Shown: one piece after another, positions 34,945-44,356 of the stretch
Numbering within the stretch: position 1 is the stretch's first letter
How the letters are laid out: each line of letters begins with the position of its first letter
From: Prevotella brunnea
GTDB lineage: Bacteria; Bacteroidota; Bacteroidia; Bacteroidales; Bacteroidaceae
Direction: 5' to 3'
DNA length: 45,773 bases
Assembly: GCF_008016795.1 (NCBI RefSeq)
Contig: NZ_SDIK01000072.1
Span: forward strand, 1-45,773
Program-made: the position numbers and the translations under genes
The notes under the pieces: generated by a model
Seen by the model: only the letters and a program-made list of their open reading frames with translations
Told to the model about the DNA's origin: nothing
Database searches by the model: none

Positions 34945-35760
34945 ATGGAAAATTTCAATATAAAACGCTTCGGACAGGTATTTTGCCGTCTGCTGTTAGT
35001 GAGAAAAAAAACATACTTCAATCTGTTTCTTACAGCTGTTTTGTTCTTTGCCTTGGCGGTAATTGCCAGCTTCAATCCTTTCCACCGGGATAAACTGAGC
35101 GTCGAGGAAATGACAGACTTTCTCATTTGGTCATCTTCGTTCTGTTATAGTGCCATTGTGATAGTAGCTATGCTCTGCGGTTCAGCCATTATCAGCGATT
35201 TGAGAAACAAACAAGACAAAATCAGTGAACTGACTTTGCCGGCCTCCAATCTTGAGAAGTTTGTGGCACGATTCATCGGAGCGACATTCGTCGTGATGCT
35301 GGTTGTGGCAGCTGCATTCGTTGTTGGCGACCTGTTGCAACAAGGTGTCAATATGCTTATCCACAAAGGCTCTCATGCGTCGATGCTGATGCTGCTATTC
35401 AAAAATATGGATCAGGCGATACAAAGGTTCAACGAAGCTGACAATTCACTCCCATTACGGTTGCTCAGCTTTATAGCTGCCAATTCCATATTCGTGGTCG
35501 GAGGAATGTTCTTCCGCAAGGTGGCATGGTTGAAGACAGGACTGACTTTCATTGCCATCACCTTTACACTGATGGGCATCTTCGTAGGTTTCTGTTATCT
35601 GGTCTATACCTATACGGATTATGTGGTAGTGGTTCCCAACGAGTTTCCCAAATGGGCGCAAGCACTATTCTGTGTCGCAATCACTGCGTCGAGTTACTAT
35701 TTCGCCTATCGCATCTATTGTCGCCTGCAGGCAATCAACAACAAATGGATTAACATCTAA
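34945..35760 (+). CDS. ABC transporter permease (ABC-2-like)
   Basis: 271 residues with six predicted membrane helices (about 28-45, 65-88, 112-136, 178-195, 203-227, 241-258) and no other domain. A short loop after helix 2, SDLRNKQDKISELTLPAS, is the cytoplasmic element that usually contacts the ATPase in this small-permease type. The start is ATG at 34945; the longer frame from 34888 adds a polar, unlikely N-terminus. It is the membrane partner of the ATPase at 33238-34071. Direction and substrate of transport are unknown. Confidence 0.78.
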   Translation: MENFNIKRFGQVFCRLLLVRKKTYFNLFLTAVLFFALAVIASFNPFHRDKLSVEEMTDFLIWSSSFCYSAIVIVAMLCGSAIISDLRNKQDKISELTLPASNLEKFVARFIGATFVVMLVVAAAFVVGDLLQQGVNMLIHKGSHASMLMLLFKNMDQAIQRFNEADNSLPLRLLSFIAANSIFVVGGMFFRKVAWLKTGLTFIAITFTLMGIFVGFCYLVYTYTDYVVVVPNEFPKWAQALFCVAITASSYYFAYRIYCRLQAINNKWINI

Positions 35761-35820
35761 GCCTTTTTCAACCTTCTCCCTCCACGTAAGCGGAGGGGAA
35801 GGAAAGGCACAATACTCCTA

Positions 35821-36198
35821 ATGCTTATGAATTTCAATAATAATAAAGCAATCTACGAACAGATGGCAGACCGCCTCTGCGACGAGATAATAGCTGGACT
35901 ATACAAGGCCGACGACCGAATACCATCGGTCAGAGAGTATGCCGTTACGCTGGAGGTGAACACTAATACCGCAGTGAAGGCTTACGAGCTGTTGGCACGC
36001 GAGGAGATAATCTACAATAAGCGTGGACTGGGCTATTTCGTTTCGCCAGATGCGCAAAAGCAGATTCTCACCCAACGCAAGAAAGAGTTTATGAACGAGA
36101 TGCTTCCCGAACTGTTTCGGCAGATGGAACTTCTGGAAATCAGTGTCGAGGAAGTGGATAAACAATGGAATAAATACAGAAACGCAGCACTCTCTTAA
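35821..36198 (+). CDS. GntR family regulator, YtrA type
   Basis: 125 residues. The GntR winged helix occupies residues about 8-72 (IYEQMADRLCDEIIAGLY, then SVREYAVTLEVNTNTAVKAYELL and YNKRGLGYFV). The C-terminal part is only about 50 residues of helix, too short for a ligand domain, which is the YtrA pattern. YtrA proteins usually repress a neighbouring ABC transporter operon through a palindrome in its promoter; here that site is probably 33173-33196. The gene sits fourth in the operon, so it would autoregulate. ATG at 35821 or at 35827 are both possible. Confidence 0.88.
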   Translation: MLMNFNNNKAIYEQMADRLCDEIIAGLYKADDRIPSVREYAVTLEVNTNTAVKAYELLAREEIIYNKRGLGYFVSPDAQKQILTQRKKEFMNEMLPELFRQMELLEISVEEVDKQWNKYRNAALS

Positions 36199-36254
36199 AG
36201 ATGTCATCTACTGACCGGAAAGAGAAGTTGTGGTCATAAATACAGAAACAAAAA

Positions 36255-38726
36255 ATGAAATTAATCAAGTCATTACTGACAGTGGTGCTTTCGGCCGTCG
36301 CAATCGGTCTCAATGCACAGACAACAACCATTACAGGCGAGCTCATCGACTCGCTCACACATGAAGGAGAACCTTATGCCACAGTGAGAATCTTCAAGAA
36401 AGGAAACACCGAAAAGCCGGTGGTAATGTTCGTTACCGACGACAATGGAAAGTTCTCGCAGAAGGTTAAGGGACAAGGTCATTACCTGATCACATTCAAT
36501 GCCATGGGTCGCAAGGAACTGATACGCAGGATTGAACTTGGAAAGGACGGGGAAACCCTCCACCTTGATTCACTGTTCATTCAGGACGATGTCAAACAAC
36601 TGAAGGGCGTCGAGGTGGTAGCGCAGAAGCCTTTGGTAAAAATGGAGACCGACAAGATGACCTACGACGTGCAGGGCGATGTCGATTCGAAGGCCAATAC
36701 CGTGCTCGATATGCTGCGGAAAGTACCGATGGTGACGGTAGATGGGCAGGACAACATCACCGTGAATGGTCAGGGATCATTCAAAGTCTATGTAGATGGA
36801 AAGCCAAACGTAATGTTCTCTGCCAATCCGTCGCAGATTTTCAAGGCCATGCCTGCCTCTTCGGTGAAATCCATTGAGGTTGTGACCAACCCCGGAGCAA
36901 AGTACGATGCCGAAGGAGTAGGAGGCGTGCTGAATATCGTGATGAACCGCGAGGCGGGACAGCAGCAAAAGAATATGAACGGTTACAATGGGAATATCAG
37001 TCTGACAGGAACGAATTACGGATGGAGAGGTTCCACGTTCCTTAGCGGACAACAGGGAAAGCTGACCTACAGCGCCAACCTGATGTACGACCGCAAACAG
37101 ACGAAAGATATTGAAACAACGATAGAACGGACGTCTGCCGATGGATCGAAGATGACCAACTCTACCAAGGGCAAGACTGCCATTCCGTTCATGATGGGTA
37201 ATATAAGTCTTGGTTACGAGCTTGACTCGATGAGCAACATCGGGGCATCTTTGGGCATGACCGGTTTCAGTATGGACAACAGCGGGCACACAACCAACAC
37301 ATTCAGCGGAGGTCTTTACGGCTCAGGCTTCTCCTACGGAAACGATATGGTGATGAACAACGGCAACAAGTCGTTCAATGGAAGTGTTGACTACCAGCGT
37401 TTCCTCAACAAGGCACGCACCAGTAACGTTACATTAAGTTATCTCTTCAACACATCGCCGGGAACAAACGAGAATCGAAGGGTTTACGACGCCTTGCCGT
37501 CGGGCATTCCTTTCCCACTGAAGGATCTCTACTCTGAGGCCAACACACGAGGAACAGAGCACACGCTCCAAGCCGACTACACCACGCCGGTGGCAAAGGA
37601 CCAGACGCTCAATGCCGGTATGAAGTATATTAACCGCCGAAACACATCTGATTCAAAATTCTACGACCTTGTTGGCGACGAGCAAATCTACAACAAAAAG
37701 AACAGTGTGGAGTACAAAAACACACAAAGCATTCTTGCTGCCTACATCGAATATTCGCTCAAGTATGGCAAATTCGGAACCAAGATGGGCGCACGATACG
37801 AATATACATGGGAGAAAGTTAATTTTATCGTAGGTCCCGGCAGCGATTTCAAGAAGCAATATGGTAATCTTGTCCCATCTGCGAGCTTCACTTACAACAT
37901 TACGCCGACCATCAACATAGGTATCAACTATGCCATGCGCATCTCGCGTCCGGGCATCACTTATCTGAACCCCTACATTGACCGTTCCAACGCCACGATG
38001 TTGACCTACGGTAATCCTGACTTGAGTGTGGAGACGAGTCATAACGTCAGTCTTGTGTTCAATGCCTTTACTCCGAAGTTCATGGTGAACCTCACCATCG
38101 GTGAGAACTTTGCCGACAATCAGATTGAGCAATTCTCATTTATGGACAATGGAATCCTCAACACCACTTACGGAAACATCGTCCGCAACCGCTGGACCAA
38201 TGTCAGTTCCTTCATGAACTATGCGGTAACGCCTAAGACAAGGCTTATTTTCAACGGAGGCTTCGACTATGGCGACATGCGCGCCTCTATGCTTGGAGAA
38301 AAGCATTATGGGTGGCAGGCAATGGGCTTTCTCGGCTTGCAGCAGACGCTTCCTCTCGATATCAAGTGGAGTGTCTTCACGGGCGGAATGACAAAGCGCC
38401 TCAATCTGCAGGGCTATGGTAATAGTTTCAGCATGTTCACCACAACGGTTTCCAAGAGTTTCCTGAAGGATAAGCTCGACGTGTCTGTCATGTTCTTCAC
38501 TCCTCTACGCGACAAGATGCGCTTCCACCATTACAGTCATTCCAAAGACTTTGAGCAATTCACGCGCATTGCTTTCCCACTCCGACAGGTTGGATTGACG
38601 GTAACATGGAAATTTGGTAACACCAAGAAACAGTTCCGTCAGCACCAGAGCAACATCACCAACGACTTCCAAGAAAAGAAGGACGACAACCAGATGGGTG
38701 GTGTAGGAGTTGGTGTAGGAATGTAA
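36255..38726 (+). CDS. TonB-dependent receptor/outer-membrane beta-barrel family protein (PF14905-like)
   Basis: 823 residues. Signal peptide to about LNAQ (22), carboxypeptidase-regulatory-like domain (about 25-115), plug-like domain (about 120-235: VEVVAQKPLVKMETDKMTYDV, KSIEVVTNPGAKYDAEG and GGVLNIVMNR), then an outer-membrane barrel of the OMP_b-brl_3 type. The C-terminus is unusual: instead of an aromatic last strand it ends in a polar stretch and GGVGVGVGM. It follows the GntR gene by 56 nt with no promoter seen, so it is taken as the last gene of the ABC operon. Cargo is unknown. Confidence 0.85.
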   Translation: MKLIKSLLTVVLSAVAIGLNAQTTTITGELIDSLTHEGEPYATVRIFKKGNTEKPVVMFVTDDNGKFSQKVKGQGHYLITFNAMGRKELIRRIELGKDGETLHLDSLFIQDDVKQLKGVEVVAQKPLVKMETDKMTYDVQGDVDSKANTVLDMLRKVPMVTVDGQDNITVNGQGSFKVYVDGKPNVMFSANPSQIFKAMPASSVKSIEVVTNPGAKYDAEGVGGVLNIVMNREAGQQQKNMNGYNGNISLTGTNYGWRGSTFLSGQQGKLTYSANLMYDRKQTKDIETTIERTSADGSKMTNSTKGKTAIPFMMGNISLGYELDSMSNIGASLGMTGFSMDNSGHTTNTFSGGLYGSGFSYGNDMVMNNGNKSFNGSVDYQRFLNKARTSNVTLSYLFNTSPGTNENRRVYDALPSGIPFPLKDLYSEANTRGTEHTLQADYTTPVAKDQTLNAGMKYINRRNTSDSKFYDLVGDEQIYNKKNSVEYKNTQSILAAYIEYSLKYGKFGTKMGARYEYTWEKVNFIVGPGSDFKKQYGNLVPSASFTYNITPTINIGINYAMRISRPGITYLNPYIDRSNATMLTYGNPDLSVETSHNVSLVFNAFTPKFMVNLTIGENFADNQIEQFSFMDNGILNTTYGNIVRNRWTNVSSFMNYAVTPKTRLIFNGGFDYGDMRASMLGEKHYGWQAMGFLGLQQTLPLDIKWSVFTGGMTKRLNLQGYGNSFSMFTTTVSKSFLKDKLDVSVMFFTPLRDKMRFHHYSHSKDFEQFTRIAFPLRQVGLTVTWKFGNTKKQFRQHQSNITNDFQEKKDDNQMGGVGVGVGM

Positions 38727-39063
38727 CCCCACTTTAGTCTCCACGGACGAGCGATGAAAGTCGATTCGCCCGTGGGGATTCTCGTTTGAATAAGCCAAGG
38801 CACGATCAGCCGCTGTCAATTCAACTCCTACGCTGTTCGACCATGCTTTCAACAAATAATTGTCGATAAAACTTGCATAGTACAAAAAAACTTCTTAAAA
38901 TTGCACTTGCTAAGAAAATCAACACGGACAACACCCGAATACGACTGACATGACAGGGCATTTTGCAAGCACCAACACTCAAATTGCTTCCTCAACATTC
39001 AGCTGACCGTCCGTTTCCTCGATATTACATAATCTAACAGATACAAATATTAATAAAACACAA
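38727..39063. other. Gene-free stretch between receptor and pepO
   Basis: A hairpin with stem TCCACGG/CCGTGGG at about 38741-38779 may end the preceding operon, but lacks a U-run. No TAnnTTTG box was found for pepO. The short frames here are not convincing. Confidence 0.4.
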
Positions 39064-41088
39064 ATGAAAAAGAAAACATTACTTGCAGCGATGATGCTGG
39101 CAACACTTTCGGCAGGCGCGCAGAACCTTTCCTCAGGCATAGACAAAGCCAACATGGACCTCAGTGTGAAGCCAGGAACCGACTTCTACCACTATGCAGC
39201 AGGCGGATGGTTGAAGAAGAATCCCTTAGATGCAGAACACACAAGCAATGGAGCTTTCACCGACTTGTACGAACAGAATCAAGTGCGCATTCAGAACCTG
39301 ATTCTCGATTTTGCCAACAAGCCCCAAAAAAAAGGGTCGCTGGAACAAAAGCTCGGCAGTCTTTACAACCTGATGATGGACAGCGCAAGGCTGAACAAGG
39401 AAGGTTACGAACCCATCAAACCAACGCTCGAAAAGGTTGCCGCCATCAGAAACGTTAGAGAATATCAAACCGTAACATCGCAAATCGACCGCATGGGCGG
39501 AACAACCATGATGTTCGGTATCGGAGTGGGGGCAGACCTGCGCAATGCCGATATGAACATCGTTTCCATCGAACAAGGAGGGCTTGGATTGGGAACTCGG
39601 GATTACTACCTGAAAAACGATGAGCAAACCGTGAAAGTGAGGGAAGCGTACAAGACCTACTTGAAGAATCTATTGAAAATGGTCGGTAACGATGATGCCA
39701 CGGCGGAGCGAAAGATGCAGGCTGTATTGGCAATCGAGACGCGAATTGCCAAAGCAAGCTACGACAAAGTGAAACTAAGAGACATCAACGCCAACTATCA
39801 CAAAATGTCTTACACGCAGCTCATCACTGATTTCCCGGGCATTGACTGGGGAAACGTGTTCCTGCAAAACGGATTCCCAATGTTTGCCGAAGTGGATCTT
39901 GGACAGCCGGAGCCCATCCGCGAGGTGGAGAAAATATTGGCAGAAACACCGTTGGACGACCTCAAAGCCTACGCCGAGGTGAACGTCATCACCAACGCGT
40001 CAAGTCAGCTGAGCGATGCTTTCCGCGCCGAGGCATTCAAGTTCAGCAGCGTGCTGAATGGAGTGCAACAAGACCGCCCACGCTGGAAACGTGCCGTCAG
40101 TATGGTTAGCAACGTCTTCGGTGAAGCCGTGGGCAAGCTCTATGTGGAGAAGTTTTTCCCGGAAAGTAGCAAACAACGCATGGTGGAATTGGTAAGAAAC
40201 TTGCAAGAGGCTCTCGGACAGCGCATCAATGAACTAACATGGATGAGTGCCGAGACAAAAACGCAGGCACAGGACAAACTCAACAATTTCATCGTGAAGA
40301 TAGGCTATCCCGACAAGTGGAAGGATTATAGCGGTCTTCAAATCGACGACAACCTCTCGCTCTATGAGAACCTGCAGAACGTAAGCGAGTTTATGACGAT
40401 GGACTACATCAACCGCAAGGTGAACAAACCGGTGGATAAAACAGAGTGGGGCATGACACCACAGACCATCAACGCTTACTACAATCCTACGACAAACGAG
40501 ATTTGCTTCCCAGCTGCCATCCTGCAACCGCCGTTCTTCGACCCGAATGCGGACGACGCAGTGAACTATGGTGGCATAGGGGCTGTGATAGGACATGAGA
40601 TGAGCCACGGCTTCGACGATCAGGGATCACAGTTCGACAAGACCGGAAACCAACGCAACTGGTGGACAGATGCCGACAAGAAGAACTACGAAGCTCGCAC
40701 AAAGGTATTGGAGGATTATTTCAGTAAAGTGGAAATCCTTCCGGGGAAGTTCGTGAACGGTAAACTCACGTTGGGCGAGAACATCGGCGACAATGGCGGA
40801 CTGAACATCGCTTTCAGAGCTTTCCAAAACAGCATGAAGAAAAAACCGCTGAAGACCATGGACGGATTTACGCCCGAACAACGTTTCTTCCTTTCGTGGG
40901 CTCGCGTTTGGGCAGGCAATGCACGTCCGGAATATACGGAATATCTATTGAACGTCGATCCACACTCTCCGCATGAGGCCCGCGTCAATGCGGCATTGCC
41001 CCACATCGATGGTTGGTACGCAGCATTCAACATCAAGAAAGGCGACAACCTCTTCATTCCGAAGAAGCGGCGCGCACAGATTTGGTAA
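39064..41088 (+). CDS. pepO: M13 family metalloendopeptidase (PepO/neprilysin-like)
   Basis: 674 residues. A signal peptide (to about LSAGAQN, residue 20) shows export to the periplasm or surface. The N-terminal M13 helical domain (about 30-410) covers the cleft. The catalytic part contains NAYYNPTTNEICFPAAIL, zinc motif HEMSH (511-515) and the second motif GENIGD with E572 as third ligand and D576. The C-terminus ends AQIW, matching the conserved W of the family. Such enzymes cleave small peptides, and in oral Bacteroidetes degrade host peptides such as endothelin precursors. A hairpin at 41202-41238 follows. Confidence 0.93.
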   Translation: MKKKTLLAAMMLATLSAGAQNLSSGIDKANMDLSVKPGTDFYHYAAGGWLKKNPLDAEHTSNGAFTDLYEQNQVRIQNLILDFANKPQKKGSLEQKLGSLYNLMMDSARLNKEGYEPIKPTLEKVAAIRNVREYQTVTSQIDRMGGTTMMFGIGVGADLRNADMNIVSIEQGGLGLGTRDYYLKNDEQTVKVREAYKTYLKNLLKMVGNDDATAERKMQAVLAIETRIAKASYDKVKLRDINANYHKMSYTQLITDFPGIDWGNVFLQNGFPMFAEVDLGQPEPIREVEKILAETPLDDLKAYAEVNVITNASSQLSDAFRAEAFKFSSVLNGVQQDRPRWKRAVSMVSNVFGEAVGKLYVEKFFPESSKQRMVELVRNLQEALGQRINELTWMSAETKTQAQDKLNNFIVKIGYPDKWKDYSGLQIDDNLSLYENLQNVSEFMTMDYINRKVNKPVDKTEWGMTPQTINAYYNPTTNEICFPAAILQPPFFDPNADDAVNYGGIGAVIGHEMSHGFDDQGSQFDKTGNQRNWWTDADKKNYEARTKVLEDYFSKVEILPGKFVNGKLTLGENIGDNGGLNIAFRAFQNSMKKKPLKTMDGFTPEQRFFLSWARVWAGNARPEYTEYLLNVDPHSPHEARVNAALPHIDGWYAAFNIKKGDNLFIPKKRRAQIW

Positions 41089-41201
41089 TCGTGTGGTCAG
41101 AGGGAACGATTGCCGATGCCGTGAAAGAAAAAAGAAGCAGACAATCAGCTTTCTTGCTCTTGGTGTTGTAATCGTGTGATAAATGATATATCACGTTAAT
41201 A

Positions 41202-41238
41202 AAAAGGTCAGCTTTCGCAGGATGAAGGCTGACCTTTT
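41202..41238 (+). terminator. Hairpin downstream of pepO
   Basis: An 11-bp perfect stem AAAAGGTCAGC/GCTGACCTTTT with a 15-nt loop. It has the same AAAAGGT/ACCTTTT ends as the boxes of the dispersed repeats. The right arm ends in TTTT, consistent with termination. Confidence 0.6.
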
Positions 41239-41407
41239 GCGTTGTGGCAGCCGACTTCTTGCCACCTGAAAGCTCACCGTTCGGCAATCGGTTGCGAAGT
41301 TTTACGCCATCCCCAACACATAGCGAGCCTCATCTTTTGATGTAAAACCAAATTGGTCATTAGGATTTTCAGTATTGTATGGCAGTGAGAACTTCTTTTA
41401 TCTTTTC

Positions 41408-41739
41408 CCAACAGTGTCTTGAATGATTTTGTGGAAACCTCACGCAAGGTTGCATCAGGTCATGATACTTTGCGTATTTTGTTCCAATACCGAATAGTAC
41501 CAACTTCCGCTTGATGCCAATTCGTATTCGGTTGATGGCAAACAAACGCTTGATAGTGCACATTTGACCCAATCATTAACACGAAATTATGTTACAAAAA
41601 TCATAGTAGGGAAACGTTTTGTATTCTATTGATAATCAGAACAATATTAATCGCGATTTAAAAGCTTAGCTTTTGCACTCCAATACATGACCTTTTGCAT
41701 TGCAAAAGCTTACCTTTTGGAAAACAAAAGCTAAGCTTT
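41408..41739 (+). repeat. Dispersed ~330-bp repeat, copy C
   Basis: 332 bp. The head has CCAACAGTGTCTTGAATG and GTGGAAACCTCACGCAA, the centre has CCAATTCGTATTCGG, TTGATAATCA is at 41629-41638, and the tail has AAAAGCTTAGCTTTTGCA, TGACCTTTTGCATTGCAAAA and AAAAGCTAAGCTTT. It is the best visible match to copy A in the tail. It lies about 320 nt 3' of pepO, in sense orientation. Confidence 0.8.
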
Positions 41740-42169
41740 GGATGGATGAATAAAGAAAATTTAGGACACTGTTGAACTTTTCCCATATCGCCGGGAAGGA
41801 TTTTTGCATCTTCAACGCCCCGAGTAAATAAAGAATCTGCTTGTCTTTTGTCTTGCCCCGACAGACAGGCGTTGCCATGGATCATAACGTATGGTTTTTA
41901 GTTAGTAAACTACTGAATAACAAACCTATATAATTGAGTATTTCTAATGACGGGCATAAAAAAAAGAACCAAAATGGTTTTTAACAACCGTTTTGAGATT
42001 AAGCGTTCAATCCAACTTTAACTCCGAACACTCATTGACCGCATGGAGCTTATGGATTGATTATCATAGAGGGATACCGTACTGCCATGATGTGACAACT
42101 TGTCATAATTATATTGTTTGCGAAGCCTCGGCACAGCGTTTGTTATTAGAAGAGCAGGTCGAAAGACCC
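41740..42169. other. Gene-free stretch upstream of dnaK
   Basis: No convincing gene. A small hairpin AACCA/TGGTT followed by Ts is at 41967-41981. TATTGTTTG at about 42112-42120 resembles a -7 box with one extra base and may be the dnaK promoter. A minus-strand frame at 41666-41878 runs into repeat C and is judged spurious. Confidence 0.4.
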
Positions 42170-42197
42170 GTGATGAGTTAATAAAGCGGCTCATCAC
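42157..42197 (+). promoter_or_regulatory. Two hairpins in the dnaK leader
   Basis: GGTC-GAAA-GACC (42157-42168, a GNRA-type tetraloop hairpin) is followed at once by the perfect 8-bp stem GTGATGAG/CTCATCAC (42170-42197, 12-nt loop), ending 39 nt before the dnaK ATG. It could influence mRNA stability or heat-responsive translation. There is no CIRCE element. Confidence 0.5.
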
Positions 42198-42236
42198 CTA
42201 AACATTGACAACAACAAAATAAAAATTTATACGATT

Positions 42237-44138
42237 ATGGGAAAGATTATTGGTATCGACTTAGGAACTACAAACTCATGTGTTTCAGTATTTGAAGGCA
42301 ATGAGCCAGTAGTAATTGCTAACAGCGAAGGAAAACGCACCACACCGTCCATCATTGGTTTCGTGGAAGGTGGCGAGCGTAAAATTGGTGATCCTGCAAA
42401 GCGTCAGGCCATTACCAATCCACAAAAGACGGTTTATTCTATCAAACGCTTCATGGGTGAAACCTACGAACAGTGCTCAAAAGAGGCAGAACGCGTTCCT
42501 TTCAAGGTGGTAAACGAGGGTGGCTACCCACGCGTGCAGATTGACGACCGTAAATATACTCCGCAGGAAATCTCTGCAATGGTGCTTCAGAAGATGAAGA
42601 AAACAGCAGAGGATTATCTCGGACAAGAAGTTACAGATGCAGTCATCACCGTGCCTGCTTACTTCTCCGACTCACAGCGTCAGGCTACCAAAGAGGCTGG
42701 ACAGATTGCAGGTCTCAATGTACAGCGTATTGTGAACGAGCCTACGGCCGCAGCGTTGGCTTACGGTGTGGATAAGGCAAACAAGGACATGAAGATTGCC
42801 GTATTCGACCTCGGTGGCGGTACGTTCGATATCTCCATCCTCGAATTTGGCGGTGGTGTGTTCGAAGTACTCTCTACCAATGGTGATACGCACTTAGGCG
42901 GCGACGACTTTGATCAAGTTATCATCGACTGGCTTGCTGACGGATTTAAGGCCGACGAAGGTATCGACCTCCGCAAAGACCCGATGGCAATGCAGCGTCT
43001 GAAGGAAGCTGCAGAGAAAGCAAAGATAGAGCTTTCAAGCACCACAACAACCGAAATCAATCTGCCTTATATCACCGCCGAAGGCGGAGTGCCAAAGCAC
43101 TTGGTGAAGAGTTTGACACGTGCACAGTTCGAACAGTTGGCACACAGCCTTATTCAGGCTTGTCTTGTGCCTTGTCAGAACGCTATCCGCGATGCAAAGC
43201 TCTCTACATCGGATATCGACGAAGTGATCCTCGTAGGTGGTTCAAGCCGTATTCCGGCCGTACAGACATTGGTGAAGAACTATTTTGGCAAGGAACCTTC
43301 AAAGGGAGTGAACCCAGACGAGGTAGTAGCCGTAGGTGCTGCTATTCAAGGTGCTATCCTTAATAAGGAGAGCGGCGTGGGCGACATCGTATTACTCGAC
43401 GTTACTCCGCTAACACTCGGTATTGAGACAATGGGTGGTGTGATGACAAAGCTCATCGATGCCAACTCCACCATTCCTTGCAAGAAGAGCGAAGTGTTCT
43501 CAACAGCAGCCGACAACCAGACTGAAGTAACCATCCATGTACTTCAGGGAGAACGCCCGATGGCAGCACAGAACAAGTCAATTGGTCAGTTCAACCTCAC
43601 AGGTATCGCCCCGGCTCGTCGTGGTGTGCCACAGATTGAAGTAACATTCGACATCGATGCCAACGGTATTCTCAACGTATCTGCCAAAGACAAGGCAACA
43701 GGCAAAGAGCAGAGCATCCGCATCGAAGCATCCAGCGGTTTGAGTGAAGAGGAAATCAACCGTATGAAGGCAGAGGCAGAACAGAACGCAGCAGCCGACA
43801 AGGCAGAGCGCGAGAAGATTGACAAGCTCAATCAAGCCGACTCCATGATTTTCACCACGGAGAACTTTCTTAAGGATAATGGCGACAAGATTCCGGCAGA
43901 CCAGAAGTCGGGCGTCGAGAGCGCATTGCAGCAGCTCAAGGATGCTCACAAGGCAGCCGACGTAGCAGCTATCGACACCGCCATCAACAACCTCAACACC
44001 GTCATGCAGGCAGCTTCTCAGCAGATGTACAGCCAAGCTGGTCCACAGCCGGGTGCGGACGCTGGTCAGCAGGCTCAACAAGAGCAGCCAAAGCAGGACG
44101 ACACTATCCAAGATGCAGACTTTGAGGAAGTGAAGTAA
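42237..44138 (+). CDS. dnaK: Molecular chaperone DnaK (Hsp70)
   Basis: ATP-dependent folding chaperone of 633 residues. The nucleotide-binding domain starts [20 protein letters not shown] and has [15 protein letters not shown] and [11 protein letters not shown]. The linker [13 protein letters not shown] leads to the substrate domain, then the helical lid and a Q-rich, low-complexity tail ending DADFEEVK, the conserved terminus for co-chaperone binding. grpE and dnaJ are not next to it, which is usual in Bacteroidetes. A hairpin-rich leader precedes the gene and a large palindrome follows it. Confidence 0.97.
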   Translation: MGKIIGIDLGTTNSCVSVFEGNEPVVIANSEGKRTTPSIIGFVEGGERKIGDPAKRQAITNPQKTVYSIKRFMGETYEQCSKEAERVPFKVVNEGGYPRVQIDDRKYTPQEISAMVLQKMKKTAEDYLGQEVTDAVITVPAYFSDSQRQATKEAGQIAGLNVQRIVNEPTAAALAYGVDKANKDMKIAVFDLGGGTFDISILEFGGGVFEVLSTNGDTHLGGDDFDQVIIDWLADGFKADEGIDLRKDPMAMQRLKEAAEKAKIELSSTTTTEINLPYITAEGGVPKHLVKSLTRAQFEQLAHSLIQACLVPCQNAIRDAKLSTSDIDEVILVGGSSRIPAVQTLVKNYFGKEPSKGVNPDEVVAVGAAIQGAILNKESGVGDIVLLDVTPLTLGIETMGGVMTKLIDANSTIPCKKSEVFSTAADNQTEVTIHVLQGERPMAAQNKSIGQFNLTGIAPARRGVPQIEVTFDIDANGILNVSAKDKATGKEQSIRIEASSGLSEEEINRMKAEAEQNAAADKAEREKIDKLNQADSMIFTTENFLKDNGDKIPADQKSGVESALQQLKDAHKAADVAAIDTAINNLNTVMQAASQQMYSQAGPQPGADAGQQAQQEQPKQDDTIQDADFEEVK

Positions 44139-44243
44139 AATTTAGGCGGTAGGGCTTATCCTACTATTGAACGGAGAGCTCGATAAACTCAAGCCGTCCC
44201 CCTTGGTCGGTTTGATTTTGACAACCTTTACCCAATTATTTGC

Positions 44244-44293
44244 ATATAAAGAAATGAGGACATGTCAATTGACATGTCCTCATTTCTTTATAT
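44244..44293. terminator. 50-bp perfect palindrome, probable bidirectional terminator
   Basis: Positions 44244-44268 are exactly mirrored by 44269-44293, with no central spacer. The outer part is ATATAAAGAAATGAGG and the centre is GACATGTCAATTGACATGTC. As RNA it folds into a hairpin of about 23 bp, with T-rich sequence after it (TTCTTTTCTTG). It lies 105 nt after the dnaK stop. Confidence 0.75.
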
Positions 44294-44323
44294 TCTTTTC
44301 TTGCCTGCTTTAGCAAAAATCAT

Positions 44324-44331
44324 TATATTTG
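44324..44331 (+). promoter_or_regulatory. -7 box (TATATTTG) of the two small genes
   Basis: A TAnnTTTG match with CTTG 20 nt upstream (44300-44303), 25 nt before the ATG at 44357. Confidence 0.65.
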
Positions 44332-44356
44332 CAAGGTTTATATCAAACTCAAGGTT

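Noticed and set aside
41666..41878. 70-residue minus-strand frame upstream of dnaK
   Set aside because: Its C-terminal third is a translation of repeat copy C and no promoter was seen. A decayed gene fragment cannot be excluded.
42000..42236. CIRCE operator before dnaK
   Set aside because: No TTAGCACTC-N9-GAGTGCTAA-type dyad is present; the hairpins there are different in sequence.
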